Shown: positions 25,932 to 38,094, counted from the first letter of the stretch. The stretch: 64,000 nt of DNA from Eutypella sp. D-1 (GCA_023313575.1 JAJTTP010000001.1:6076001-6140000); one strand, 5' to 3'. The notes: generated by a model not told the origin, from the letters alone. A program made the numbers and translations.

Positions 25932-26756
25932 GATGTCTAGAGGAAGAGAAGCAGAATGCTCAGATTTGACGATCTTTTTGTGAGATGATTTGAGGAAATT
26001 GAGTTATAAGAAGGGCAAATACTTCTAACGGATCGAGGCCATCGTCACAGTATCTCCACAAGATATGCTTGAGGAGCAGACCATGTTAATCCGACGACCC
26101 CAGCGATTCCAAGGGGTAATAATTGCAACAAATGAAACAACGGGGCAACGAGTATTCTTCAGAGACTCTCTTCATCTGGTACACAGTTTCAGGCGGGATG
26201 GAAAGAAAGAGAAAAAAAATCTTTTCTATCCCTGCTCCCTGACAAGGGCTAGGATTCGCGTCTTTGGGGGGGGGGGGGGAGACAAACGGAAGCGAGTACC
26301 AGGTACGTGGATATGTAGCTACCCGTCACTATGCTTGCAAACGGTTACCTAGTGGTTGCATACGCTCTGATTCGCGCTGGAGCACGAGTCGAGGCATCGT
26401 CATATTCGAGGGGGCTGGATAAAGAGGAGAGGGGTTAGAAAAAGAAAGTAAGTAGTTGTTACAGTACGTGGAAGGCCCGAGGCCAGCTGCCAGGTATCCC
26501 GGCAAGCCATCGGCCAGGGGAAGGATCCGTGCCAAACGACACTGTACAATAGATACGTGACATCCTGGGGGTTCCTGGATATAGATGGGTTTCGTCGTTG
26601 GGAACCAGGCCCTGCAGAACATGGTAAATTGTGCCTTTATCAATTACAAGAAGTCGTACTATATCGAGATATACCAACTCTTAGTGTAGAGCATATTGTG
26701 CAAAGCACCTACGAATCAAGGGATAAGTTCTTTACCATCAAGCAGCGTCTACAGCC
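25932..26756. other. Divergent intergenic region between paralogues B and C
   Basis: About 0.8 kb separates two diverging genes that share a protein module, so it presumably carries both promoters. A G-homopolymer run lies at about 26267-26280. No other gene is supported. Confidence 0.55.
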
Positions 26757-28154
26757 ATGATCATACCCAAGAAAGACATGGGTTCAGGCACCAGGAGGTT
26801 TCCCATCAAGCTCGAGGATTCCTCTGGCTCTGAGGACTCCGGCTCCGAGGATTCTGGATCCGAATCATGTAGTTCATCAGACGACGACACGCCAGACGAG
26901 AACACGCCAGACGAGGAGACACCCTCCAAACCCCCGACTCACGGGCCGCCGCGACCGCCCCGCGATAGACATGATGCCATGGCCTGGTTCATGAAGCAGC
27001 CGCCAGAAATCCACGCCACGCTCCTCGAGTGCATCTCCGGGGCGTCGCAGTACCACGCCTGCCGCGACGACCAGCGCGGGGGGGTTGTCGAAGAGGCGTT
27101 CTGGATCCCGGTCCGCGATAAATTCAACGAAACCACCCGCAATCTCCACTGCGATTGCACCCTGCGGAGCTGGCGCTTCGTGCGGGAGTGCGTCGAGGAG
27201 ATCTGCAACGCGAGGTCCACCGCAGCTCCCCACGGCCCTCTCCCATACTCACATCCTGAGCTTGATGTCCGCGTCGCCAGGTGGAATGCAATTGTGTCCG
27301 GGAGAGAGCAACCTGCCAGCAGTACGGCGACCCTCGACGACCCCGAGTTCCGGCTGGAGTTCGTCAGATGCTGCCAGTGTCGCGAGTCGGATCTGGCGGC
27401 GGTAGAAGACGAGGAGTATACCCCCGCCACCGAGATCTGGTCCTGCATTGCCACACACTTCAACGACATCGTGGGTCTCCGTGCCTTTGATGGATGGGAG
27501 TCTGCTAGGAGAACAGCCGTGGCGATCTGCGCGCCCAGATATCAGATGGCGGCGTGTGGACGACTGCCGCCCCCAAGCGGCAAGCTGGAAGAGGCCATAG
27601 ACCAATGGAATGAGTGCCTGCGTCATCGGAAGCTGGGCCGCGCCTTCGGACTCGCCGAGTCGGTGCTTTGGCCTGCCTTCCAAGAGAAAGTCCAGGCCGC
27701 GGTGCAAGAAGAGACGGCGGCCTGCACGATCGACATCACGGCTATGCCTCGGAACGAGAAGCAGCGGGACAGGCTGATCGCCCGTCTCGGACAGATTCTC
27801 CGGGACAGCATCAGGGCGAAACGAGAAAAAGCTGCGTGCTCTACGGAAGAAGAAGAACAAGCCACCCGCTGCCTACCCGCCGGCTTGTCAACAAACCAGG
27901 CATTCACTCCTGCGCCGAAACGGACGACCAGAGTCCACGCGCAGACTGTCAGCAGCAAGAAGAGAAAACACAGTGACCGCTGGGACACGGGAGACGCGAA
28001 TAAGGGTAGACTGAGCTCGAAACAGACGAAGGGGAGCCGTAGCGGGGGTTCTGAATTGGGTGCGGCGAACGCCTTCAGCTCGGGGAAGCACGGCTCGGAG
28101 ATAAAGAGTCGAGTCAAATTCATCGCGGCCAGGCCTAAGAGGCACAGTCGTTGA
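26757..28154 (+). CDS. Unrecognised protein with two tandem Trp/Cys-patterned helical modules (paralogue C)
   Basis: Single exon of 465 aa; a start at 26778 (MGSGTRRF) is possible instead. Residues 20-65 are an acidic Ser/Asp/Glu repeat region (SEDSGSEDSGSE, then DENTPDEETP). Two modules follow at about 86-184 and 197-292. In both, a Trp (139; 247) is followed by a Cys exactly 11 residues later (150; 258) and a second Trp 26 residues after that (176; 284), with a Leu 7 residues before the last Trp. Module 2 ends PPPSGKLEEAIDQWNECL, close to paralogue B. The C-terminal 150 residues are basic and low-complexity with SKKRKHS and RPKRHSR patches, which suggests the nucleus. No family is recognised and no catalytic residues are evident. 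The four-helix look recalls Myb/SANT-like folds, but this is a guess. Confidence 0.75.
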   Translation: MIIPKKDMGSGTRRFPIKLEDSSGSEDSGSEDSGSESCSSSDDDTPDENTPDEETPSKPPTHGPPRPPRDRHDAMAWFMKQPPEIHATLLECISGASQYHACRDDQRGGVVEEAFWIPVRDKFNETTRNLHCDCTLRSWRFVRECVEEICNARSTAAPHGPLPYSHPELDVRVARWNAIVSGREQPASSTATLDDPEFRLEFVRCCQCRESDLAAVEDEEYTPATEIWSCIATHFNDIVGLRAFDGWESARRTAVAICAPRYQMAACGRLPPPSGKLEEAIDQWNECLRHRKLGRAFGLAESVLWPAFQEKVQAAVQEETAACTIDITAMPRNEKQRDRLIARLGQILRDSIRAKREKAACSTEEEEQATRCLPAGLSTNQAFTPAPKRTTRVHAQTVSSKKRKHSDRWDTGDANKGRLSSKQTKGSRSGGSELGAANAFSSGKHGSEIKSRVKFIAARPKRHSR

Positions 28155-29187
28155 GTGTGCCCTGGGGGCCAGGCAAATCATTTGATGAGTTCTCGAGAAG
28201 TAGTTTCCTGGAAAGGCCCGTTCGTTGTCGTCACTTATTCCGGTGTCTCTCGGAGGGCATCGATTGTTATCAGCTAGCCATTCCACTTCACGCTTTTTTC
28301 GTACTATTTGTACGGGTACTGTAATCGGAGATGAGTTATGTGATGCCTAATCTTTTGAGTGCTTCATGATCACCATAATGGAGTCATACCCTTAAGGTCT
28401 TACGGCCTCAGTATTTTATTGCCTGGAGCCTCAAAAGGCCCAGCCCTTCTTTACGAGGAATCATATATCTAGTCATGCGTCCGGTCACCTCTTCAGGTAG
28501 GAGGAATTGAGTCCTCTTTTGTTCCAGACGCAGTCTGCTTCTAGATGGGCACCTGGAGAATGGAAGGTAGTGAAATTGAAAAAGAATGAATGCCATATAT
28601 ACGTACACCAGCTCCTCTATGTCAGCCCCGACCACACTCTCTCTCCATCTAACATAGCATCGCATCGCATCGCATGACAGCGTAGCGTAGCATGGCATAG
28701 CATACAAAAATGGCATGGCATGGCATGGCATAGCGTCGCCACTTAAACTCTACCCACACCGAAAAAGGGGGGAAAAAGGAAAAAGAAGCAAAAAGGGGAC
28801 AGCCAGCCAAGCCAAGCTGACTACCTTCTTAGAAGCAGTTAAGTAAGTACTTAAGAGTTAGCAATTATGAAAAAAAACTCCCCCCCTTGGCAAGATTTCT
28901 ATCCTACGTTTGTCCTATCCCTCCCTTGTCTTATCCCATCCCGTCTGTCCCTGTTCCCTTTGCTCCAACAGCGCCCGCACGCACGCGTACACAAACACAG
29001 ATGGCACGCTATCCAAAATCTTGGCTCGGATGGACTCGTCTCTCCCGAGCACGGGAGTCCCGTGAAGTACGTACTCCGGATCGGCCCGATCACCCGCCCC
29101 GGGCACACGGCTTACATATATACACAAAAACAGAGGCACGCACGCACGCACGCATGCACGCAACGGTCACCGGAGGACGGCAGGCAC
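28155..29187. other. Intergenic region, convergent 3' flanks
   Basis: Contains pentanucleotide-type repeats (CATCG, CATGG, GTAGC) at about 28655-28735, an AAAAGG-rich stretch near 28765-28800 and an (ACGC)n tract near 29136-29160. No gene is supported. Confidence 0.6.
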
Positions 29188-31488
29188 CTACGCGGTAGCG
29201 ACGGCGCGGATGCGCGCAATCCACTCGTCCTCCTTGCCCTGGCGATCGGCGGGGGAGCGGGGGGCGAGGGCGCGACGGACGTCCTCGGGCGTCGAGGCGC
29301 CGAGGAGCGCCATCTCGCGGCCGAGAAGCAGGGCGACAGCAGCCGAGACCAGCACGGAGTCGCGCTCGAACACGTACACGTCCCATAGTCGCGTGCACTC
29401 CTCGAGCCCCGCGTGCCGCGTGAACACCGCCGTGAGCACCGGCGCTAGGTACTCGTTCGGGTCGAGCGCCAGACTCGCGTCCGTCAGGTGCTTGTGTAGC
29501 CGAGGGGAACGTCGCGCTGTCGTCTCTAGTACTAGGTTGTACGCTGATGCCTTCGCCCCTGTGTCGTTGGCGTAGAAGGATAGTGGGAGCGATCGGTTGA
29601 GCACGTTGGCTAGTGTGATGAAGGCCGCTGAGGGCGTGGATAGGTTGAGCAGTAGCAGGGCGGCGATGGTCTATTTCGGAGTTAGTTTGCATCAGCGGTC
29701 AAGGGCTTGATGAAGAAAGAAAAGGGGAAGGAGACTTACGTTACAGCCGGAGACGTATCCGATGTCGCTCCGGTACATGGCGTAGGCGCGGAGGACGTCG
29801 ACCAGAGGGCCATGCAGAGGCCCGCCCGTCTGGAAGATCCTGAGGTCCACCCAGGTGTGCTCCTGGACGTCGGCCTGGATCTGCGCGAACCAGGCCATGC
29901 GGCGCTCGTCCTCCGTGGTGGCCTTGCCATCGGCCGCGCGGGCCTCGACCTCACGGGCCCTCGAAAGAGCCGCCTGGAACGAGGTCTCGTTCAGGCCCAG
30001 CTCGTTCCCGATGGCGCGGGCCCAGACGGCACCGCGGCACCGCGGCGCCACGCCCTTCCACCAAAGCTCGCGCGTCCTCCTCTCGCGGACGGCCGTGTCC
30101 CACCTCTTGAGGATCCCTTCCTCCCACATGTGTATCAGTTCGTTGGCGGCCTTGTCCCGGAGCCGCTCCTTCTCCTTGATGGTAGCCTCCCGCTTCTTGT
30201 CGGCCTCGATGCTGCTGGCCATCATCCTCTGGTATTCCCTGATATGTCGCTTCTCCTCGGCGGGGTCCTTCGGCGGCAGCCACGACGGCCTCGTGCGCGA
30301 CAGGACCGCCTCCTTCTCCTTGGATACGGGAAGGGGGTCAATCATGATGTTCGTCCGGCGCAGGGGCGGCAGCTCGGCGAAGGCGGATTTCACCCTGGGT
30401 TTGGCAGGCGGCTGCATGTGCGTGTGGTAGACGCCGTGCTGGTCGAGCTCGTCGGCGTGCTCCTCGAGCTTCTCGGTGAGGGCCTTGGCCTCGGCGTTGA
30501 GCGCGGAGATGGCCGCAGTCCAGCTCTTGGCGCGCTCCTTGGTGGGGGATGACGCTCCCGAGGCGGCGGTGCTGGGTGACCCGTCCGTCTTCCAGGTGGG
30601 GGATTTGAGGGAGCCGCTGGCGACGGCGACAGCGGGGGTGCCGTTCCCGACGCTGCGGACGCGCTGGTTAGGCGACCTCTCGGGCGAGGTGGATGTGGAG
30701 GTTGGTCGGCTGGCGGATCGCTCGGTGGGAGGACGGGGTGAAAGGGGCACGTTATCGAGGATGAAGCCGTCGGGGATGTCGTCGCCGTCGTCCTCGTCAC
30801 ACTCTTTCTCCAGCTCCAAAGACCCTTTCCGCTCCCGGTTGGTCTGCCAGCTGCTCCGGCGGGGGAGCGAGGTAGAATTTTGCCGGCGAGGGCCCAACGA
30901 CTCGTGGTTGGGGCTGGGACTCCTGCGTCGACGCGAGACGCTCAGTGTAGAGGCGGAACGGACGGGCATGCCGCGTAAGGGTAAAGGACCCCTCTGGGGC
31001 TCCGGGCCCACGGCTATGGTCAGATTGTGGGTGCTGGTATCGCGGAACTGGGGACCCACGGCCAGGAAGGGAGGCCGGGGCTTCTTGCCGGTGGTGATCT
31101 CACGCGGAGGGTGGTGGCGGGGACCATCGCGGGACGGGACTCTGGGGTGGATGGGATGGGTGCGCTGGCCTACATGTCTGCTGGAGGCGGCGCGGAGGTC
31201 GGAGGCGAAGGAAGCACTGTAGGGGTTCGGGTTGGATTTCTGCTGTTGGAAGTCCCGGGCGTGGGAGGAATCGGCGGTGGCGGTATCGTCGTCGAGACCG
31301 ATTTCTTCGAAGTGGCCGGCATCGGCCAGCGCGCCGTGATCACCGTCATCGGAATGGAAGGACTGGAGCGAGGAAGTTTTGGAAGACTTAGACGAGGACA
31401 TTCCGGGAGGGGAGCCGGGCGTAGCGATGTCAGGCTCGTCGTCGGGGTAGGCGGATGCACCATATATCATGGTCGCATGGCTCGGCAT
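29188..31488 (-). CDS. TBC-domain (Rab-GAP fold) protein with non-canonical catalytic fingers
   Basis: Exons 31488-29740 and 29670-29188 (69-nt intron, GTAAGT donor, AATAG acceptor, phase 0) give 743 aa. The first 400 residues are disordered, Ser/Pro/Arg-rich. A basic helical region (AAEKRHI-type, about 400-470) leads to a C-terminal TBC domain recognisable by GVAPRCRGAVWARAIGNELG, IFQTGGPLHGPLVDVLRAYAMYRSDIGYVSGCN and TIAALLLLNLSTPSAAFITLANVLNR. This layout is close to the TBC1D12/TBC1D14 type. TBC proteins normally stimulate Rab GTP hydrolysis with an Arg from IxxDxxR and a Gln from YxQ. Here the equivalent positions read IQADVQE and YVSG, so both residues appear to be missing. It may bind a Rab without acting as a GAP. 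Membrane-traffic role by family; target Rab unknown. Confidence 0.88.
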
Positions 31489-34400
31489 CGGGTTGGTATA
31501 TCAAAAAAAAGAAGAAAAAGCTGCAGCGTATGAGCAGCTGTTATGGTATGGTATGGTGCAGTCTGGTCCGGTATGGTCCGGTATGGTCTTGTCTGAAGCA
31601 AATAAAAAGCCGTCTCCCCTTCAAGGTGAGATGAGCAAGCAAGCAAGCAATACAGACAGCAATTAATGAGTAGTGATTTAACGAGTGTAGGAACGTATTG
31701 ACCCAGTCAATGGATGAAGGAAGTAATTAGATGATGCCCATGGGAGCAAAGCAGAGCAACTTGAAGGTATCGTGTGGTGATGACTTGGAGTGTGAGTGTG
31801 AGTGTCAGTGTCCGTGTCAGTGTGAACGAGGGACGAGGGTTGCAGTATCAAGAGTATGTGTATGTAGTGTCTGGTATGTATTCCTTCTTTATGCTCAGTC
31901 GTATCCGGATTCTCCGATATAAAGTCGTAATCGTAGTAGCAACAGCAGCCAGCAATGTCAGACGGTCCGTTATTATTATCCAGGCACAATTAATTTGTAT
32001 CGACAAAGCTGTCCGACCTGTATTACGGTAGTGTCCACTATTACAGTCCAGTCCAGTCCTATTAGAGTAGCGTATAAGGCGACAGTTTGGAATAGACGGT
32101 TTAGAATTAAGTCAGTGGGCGGGATGGGACGGTGATGATCTTGGTCTTAAGTGTTGTCGTCGTCGTCGTCGTCGTTCAAAGAGACAATAAAGTCGAAGTC
32201 ATGAAGCGATCAATGCTGTAAGAGAAAGAGACAATAAAACCCCAAACCCAAGATGTTGAAAAGAACGACGGACAGGGCAGGGCAGGGCCGATATACTGCA
32301 AGGATGCGAGCGAGGGAGAGATGAAAACTGGAATTGGCGGTAATATATAAAAAGAAGTAGGTAGGTATAGGCAAGCAAGTAGGCAGGCAAGCAAGCAAGT
32401 GATAACGGATCAAGGAAGAAGAACGAATGTACGCACGTGTTACGTGTATGTGTGAATGTGTATGAAGTATGAAGTATGAGTTATGAGTATGTGTTGTCTA
32501 TGTACGGTTGTTTGGGAGGGAGAGAGGGACGGGAAGAAGAAGGGATAAGTTGATGAAGATTGAAGATTGAAGATGTAATTCCAGGAACTAGTAATTGTAA
32601 CAGTTTATGGAATTAGGAGGTAATATCCAATATCCAAGTAATACACTCCACTGCAGCCACAAACAACCCCTAACTATCTTGTATTAATGTCCACCGGCAC
32701 TATCTATCTACCTATGTCCAAGCACTATTATGTCCAGTACCCAGATATACTTACTTACAGGTAAGTACCTAGGTACCTAAAGTATCTATAAATGGCTTAA
32801 ATTCAACCACTAAACCCGATAACGCTAGTAGATACCTAGGTATGTACATACAACTGGCTTATATCACTTGTATCATAGCATGCATTCAGGGCATTAACTA
32901 TAGTCAAGTAAGTGCTTCAACGTTGAAACATATAACGCTGCAGCAAAAGAGCACATAATATGCACACCGATCTTGCTTACGCATGTGCCTACATAGTAGT
33001 AGTTACTCTCTAACGCCTGAAAATCCTGCAAACAACCTTGGAACACTTGCTAACAAGTACTGCTGCGCAACTGGAAGTTGGCAAGTTGGCAGGGCTGTTC
33101 GGTCTACCTAAGTACATATGGAAAGGCACGGAGGGGTGGACTATGGAGGTACATACCTAGTATGTAGTGGAGCTACCCCAACAACCAATCAGACAACCGG
33201 ACGGTCCCCTCCCTCAATTGTAGATAGGGGGGTGTCGGGCAAGGGGCGGCGCTAGCGTGATAATTATCTGCACGGGCCTAACCATTTCCGCCCTAGCGCC
33301 AGGTACCAGGGACGATCCAAGTTCCTTACCAAAAGGTTAAAATCGCCAAGCCCGACCATCCGAAGTCGACCTTGGTCATGGGATATTGAAGCTTGTACAT
33401 ACCTATCTAGGTAGTCAATTATAAGGCTGTCATTATTAAGACTTCCAATTCCAGCCTTCATGTTTAAAGGGAACTCCGAACTTGCTCTCATGGTGCAGGG
33501 TGCAGAGGTAAAAAGAGGCGGTAAAAGGCCATCCGATAAAAGCTGATATTCGCATAACTACCACCTACTGCTAGTTAATACATACCAGATACACATATAT
33601 GGATAGTCATCGTTATGCAGTAAATAGGTAGTGATATGTAATAGGTAAGAAGTATGTTATGCATTAAGCAAGTCTATGGACTAATTTAGCAGATGATCTG
33701 CTGTGAAGTACACTCTCGAAGATCGCGATCTTAATAACCTGACAACCTGCTTATCGTGCTTATAACTACTAAGTAGGTATAGGTAGTCATGGACATACAC
33801 GAACACGCACGCACGCAAGACCGCACCCGACGTCGACGCCTGTGCCCGCCCTGCTATGCGGTGCCCGCCCATCCACCCGCAAACTCGCCGCCACTGGGAC
33901 CGGAGTGCCGAACCACATACTTACATGTAGATAGCTAACCACCGTCTGCAACCCAACCTTATCGGAATAGGGGGGGCCGGGCCATCCAGCGGGGGGAGGG
34001 GGGAAGGGGGAGGGACTGGGGAGAGCAGGGAAGAAGATATCTGGAGTCCGGGAGTCCGGGGCGGCCGGCCAGTTTATTTCGATCTGACCTGGTGATAACT
34101 TTTTAAGGCTTGATCGTTTTAGTCATAACGGTGGAAATGCTGTCACCTGTTATGACTGATATTAAGACGATCATTTATATATAGTTAACACTATATTCGT
34201 CTTGTTTGGTTAACCACACCCTACTTTACCTACATAGGCTATTAGCTTGCCTTAATACTTGCCAACTTGCCTACCGTGATAATACCCCTCGAACAGTAAC
34301 TTCTTTCTCGTCTGCCCTGTCTAACCCTCGTCGCCTATCTATATATGTACATAAGAGAAGTCGTCCTCCGGCCCCTTCAAACGCAAAGCCCCCTTGCCGA

Positions 34401-35771
34401 AATCGTGTGTGTGGGTAAGTAGGTGGGGTGACGTCGGGGCCGGGGGGGTAACACCGGAGCCAGGCGTAGCACCGCAGGCGGTGCCGCCCGCCGCGATATT
34501 CCGTCCACGCGGCTCCAGTTGAGTGAGTAACTAACCCAATTCCGCTTTGCAGTCAGTTCTCGTCGTCTTCATGTCGTCGCCTCTCATATTATCTCATAGG
34601 GGAGCATGTGCGCAACCGATGTTTTTGTTTTTCGTTTCTATGATTAAGCATCTCCCGGAGTAAACACGAAACAAGCTTTTCCCCGGCCCCGGAGTTCCTC
34701 CGGGTATGAAACGTCTGCATAGTAAGTGTTAGATAAGTAAGTAGGTTCCGGGGTAAGCAAACAAGCAACAGTAAGAAACCCGATAGACGACTCCTCGTAT
34801 ACCGCAGGGTCGCTACTGTGTAAGTATACGAATTCACAGGCATAGTATTAAGTCATGGAAACCCGGGGGAGATGATTGTTCAGCGAGAAACCGACCAACC
34901 GACCGACCGTCCCGATCACCCATCCGCAAGCCCCCGCCCGCATTATCGCATCGTTGGACGAACATTTCCATGGCGCCTTGTTCACGTACACAAGTAGGGA
35001 CCAAATAGCAGCTATAAAACCTATGGCGTTTCCGCGCCGGGAAATGCATGCGTGTATGTGTGTGTGTATGTGGCATATCCTGTCTGCTATCTGAACAGAT
35101 CCCATCTAGTTCGCCACAACGGCTTGCAATGAATGACATGATCTCTCCCCGTTGGGGCGTTTTGACGATTGGATGTGGACCATCTCGCCCTTCACTGTCA
35201 GCTACCTACTACTGTACCCGTTCAGAACTATTGTGTCATCTGGCCCGCTCGCCGTTCGTCAGCTGTAGGCTTTATGGCGGAGGGGTCATGGCGGCGGCTG
35301 AGAGTGGAAGCTTGAGAGCAGGTCCAAGGCTGGCTTAGAAAAAAAATGCGCAGCGACGCTGGTCTCCCTGTGGAATACAATAGGTGCGTGCGTATAAGTA
35401 CGGATATTTAGACATAGGTAAACGGTCCGGTGCACAAAACATACGAGGTGCAGTGGCGATGCTATGTATCCGAGCGGTTTGGTTTCCTTGGGGACAGAGC
35501 TGCCACCGGCACGGCACTATCAGGACCGGAGGTAGCACCGTGCACCCCCGAAATAGCGAACGCAATAGAATGGCAAAGATTCCCATCGTTTTTGTATTCT
35601 CTCCCCACCAACCCCCTTCCCCCTCTCGGATGCTACCAGCCAGTAGAATCTAAAAGCTATGCCATACATGCGTAAACGTAAAACGCCGCCGCCACCCCTC
35701 TCCCGCCTCAAAAGGACCCGAGATGTTGAAGAAACCGACCACGCGCAGGTGGGCGCTCGCACTCCTGCGCT
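31489..35771. other. 4.3-kb gene-free region
   Basis: The longest gene-free stretch in the non-RIP part. It holds GGTATGG/GGTCCGG microrepeats (31545-31590), a GTGTGAGTGT tract (31790-31830), (GTC)n near 32157-32176, GCAAGCAAG repeats (32370-32400) and many TACCTAGGTA-type words (32755-32850). It also has a G-run cluster (33991-34023) and an imperfect 63-bp hairpin (34111-34173), described separately. No open frame has convincing coding character. An RNA gene cannot be excluded. Confidence 0.55.
34111..34173. repeat. Imperfect 63-bp inverted repeat (hairpin)
   Basis: Left arm TGATCGTTTTAGTCATAACG and the right arm read in reverse complement (TGATCGTCTT, a small insertion, AGTCATAACAGGTGA) pair over about 20 positions with a short loop around 34134-34144. 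The hairpin is unrelated to any nearby gene. It could be a small non-autonomous element or a structured RNA source; neither is shown. Confidence 0.7.
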
Positions 35772-38094
35772 TTAAGGGACGATCTCCTCGTTCTCCTCCA
35801 GGACCTCCTCGACAATCTCCTCGATAATCTGTTGCTCGCCCTCGTCGGCCTGCTTGAGCTGTTCCTCGGCGGACTGCGGGGGCAGGCCGCGCATCTCCCG
35901 CTCCTCCTCGAGCTCCTCCTCCACCGACGCGCGCCACGCGTACCACTCGTCCAGCAGGTGCCTCCGTGCTTCGACGACGGCCAGGTCGGCCGACGCCCCG
36001 CGCTCCGCGTCCTCCTGCTCGAACTGCCGCGAGTACTCGCGCAGGTTCTTCCGGATCTGCTTCTGCTCGTCCTTGCTGAGCAGCGTCGCCGGCCGAGGTC
36101 GCCATAGCCACTGCTTGAACTTATCAACGGGCTCCTCACGCAGCTGCTCGCCCCTGAAGTCGTACAGGTGATATCCGTTTTCCATCTGTCCTTAGGTTAG
36201 CATCAATCCCAAACACTTACGGACTCTGACCGGCCCAGAAGGGGAGGGAGGGGGAGGGGGGCGACGGGGGAAGTGTTACCGAATGTTTCCAGGCCGACGC
36301 CCACGACGCCACAAACCGTCCTGAGGGATCCCACTGGAGATCCGTTACGCCATAGTGGTCGGCGGTGTTCATGAGCTGCAAGTTCGCCGTGAGGTCCTTC
36401 TCGCCCTCGGCCTTCTCACCCTCGAAGTCCAAGTCGAAGAAGTCCAGGTCGGAGCTCTGCTGGTTGGCGATAGTGGCGACGACCACGAACCGTCCCTTGG
36501 GAGACCAGTATATCGAGTTGCTGTTCTTCTTGTCGAGCGTGCGCAGGTGTCGGAAGTTGCCGACGACAGGACCCCTAGCCTTCTCCGGGCAGAAGAAGGC
36601 AACGGAGGTCTTGGGGGGGACGGCGGTGACGCCGACGGGTTCGGTGGTGGTGATGATGACGAAGCGGTCTCCCTTGGGCTCCCAGGCGAAGTTGATGACG
36701 GTGTCCTTGATGGTGTCGACGACCTCCACGGGTACGCCCTTCTCCTTGACGCGGAAGATCTCGAGGGTCGTGGCCTGAGACTTCTTGGACTTGGAGTGGC
36801 GGTCGACCTTGACGGCCAGGTAGGCGGCATCGGACTGCCAGTGGAGCTTCGCGTCGTTGACGCTGAACAAGTTGAGGGAGCGGACAATCTGCTTGGAGGG
36901 TACGCTCATGAGGCCGACCCTAGCGGGGCTGCTGCCAATCTCGGGGGTCCAGAAGCAGAAGAGCTGCTCGTAGGACTTGACGCCGTCCCTCTGGGGGGTG
37001 GCGGGGGCCCACTCGAAGTCCATTACGCCGTCGAGCTTGACGGTGGTCTTGTCGAGGAGGTTCATGCGGGGCAGCTCGTAGACGGAGATGGACTGGCCCT
37101 GGTTCAGGCGGGCGACGTACCGCTCGTCGGAGGACCACTTGAAGGCAGGCCAGGGGAACTTGGGGGCAATCTTCGGAGGGGCGTTGGGGTCGACGGGGGG
37201 CAGGTCGAGGTTAGCAAAAGACCGCAGGGGCTTGGAGGTCTCGAGATCCCAGATGATGTAGTTCTTGCCATCCTCATCGATGGACAGCTGGGGATGACCC
37301 TCGTCAGGGATGGAGATGGGGCGGTTGGACCAGGTGACGATGTACCTCTCGTTGGGGGAGAAGTCGAGCATGTTGACGAAGGAGTGGGCGAAGCGCTTCT
37401 GGCGGGCCCAGGAGGGACCACCCCAAAGCTGAACACCCTGCTGATGGACGGAAACGAGGTAAGTACCGAGGGGGGACCACTGGACAAAACTCTCAGTCCA
37501 GAGATGGCGGTCGACGATGTTCTCGGGAGGGTCCTTCTCATTATTCCAAAAGACACCGACGTTGTCACCACGGTACATGGCGAACTGATCACGGCCACGA
37601 CCGGCGGGGTCGGCCAGGAAGGATCGCAGATGTTCCTTCTCCTGGAAGGGCTCAATCTTGGGAGGGGCGTACTCCTCATCGACGCGACCCTCGCGGCCGT
37701 AGCGGTCAATGTCGGTCATCTTGTTGACGCGCAGGATGTGCTTCTTATCGAGGGGGGCCATATCAAGCTGCCTCACGGCGGCGGCGGCCTCGGCGGGGGA
37801 GGAGTACTCGACAAAGGCGAACCGTAGGGACTTCCCATCGTCACCCATAGGCATGAAGATGTTATCTTCGCGGGTAGAGCCGACGGTGTTCAGCTTCTTC
37901 AGCAAGAACTTGATGAGCTTGGGCTTTTGTTCCTCATTGACCTGAGGTAAACCATCGATGACGACGAAGGTGTCGTAACCCTGTTCTAGCTGGACTTCGT
38001 ATTTCTCGCGGAGGTCGGAGAAGTCGATCTCCTCCTCATCGTAATCGTCCTCGTCGACGTCTGCATCGCGCAGGTGATCGAAAGAAGGCGCCAT
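35772..38094 (-). CDS. prt1: Eukaryotic translation initiation factor 3 subunit b (Prt1)
   Basis: Scaffold subunit of the eIF3 complex that organises 43S pre-initiation complex assembly in the cytosol. Exons 38094-36280 and 36185-35772 (94-nt intron, GTAACA donor, GGACAG acceptor, phase 0) give 742 aa, the usual fungal length. An acidic N-terminus ([17 protein letters not shown]) precedes an RRM at about 42-125 ([32 protein letters not shown]). A beta-propeller follows, with blocks such as [21 protein letters not shown] and [15 protein letters not shown]. The C-terminal helical segment has [15 protein letters not shown], the expected family signature. The splice joins AWKHS to [10 protein letters not shown], matching the last propeller blade. 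It is divergently transcribed from CCT2 across 863 bp, and both are growth-linked cytosolic machines. Confidence 0.96.

Noticed and set aside
19438..28154. Paralogues A-C as domesticated transposon proteins
   Set aside because: No integrase, transposase, RT or terminal repeats are visible around them; possible in principle but unsupported.
36355..37827. 490-codon open frame on + opposite eIF3b
   Set aside because: Antisense shadow of a strongly biased coding sequence; no domain, and eIF3b on the minus strand is unambiguous.
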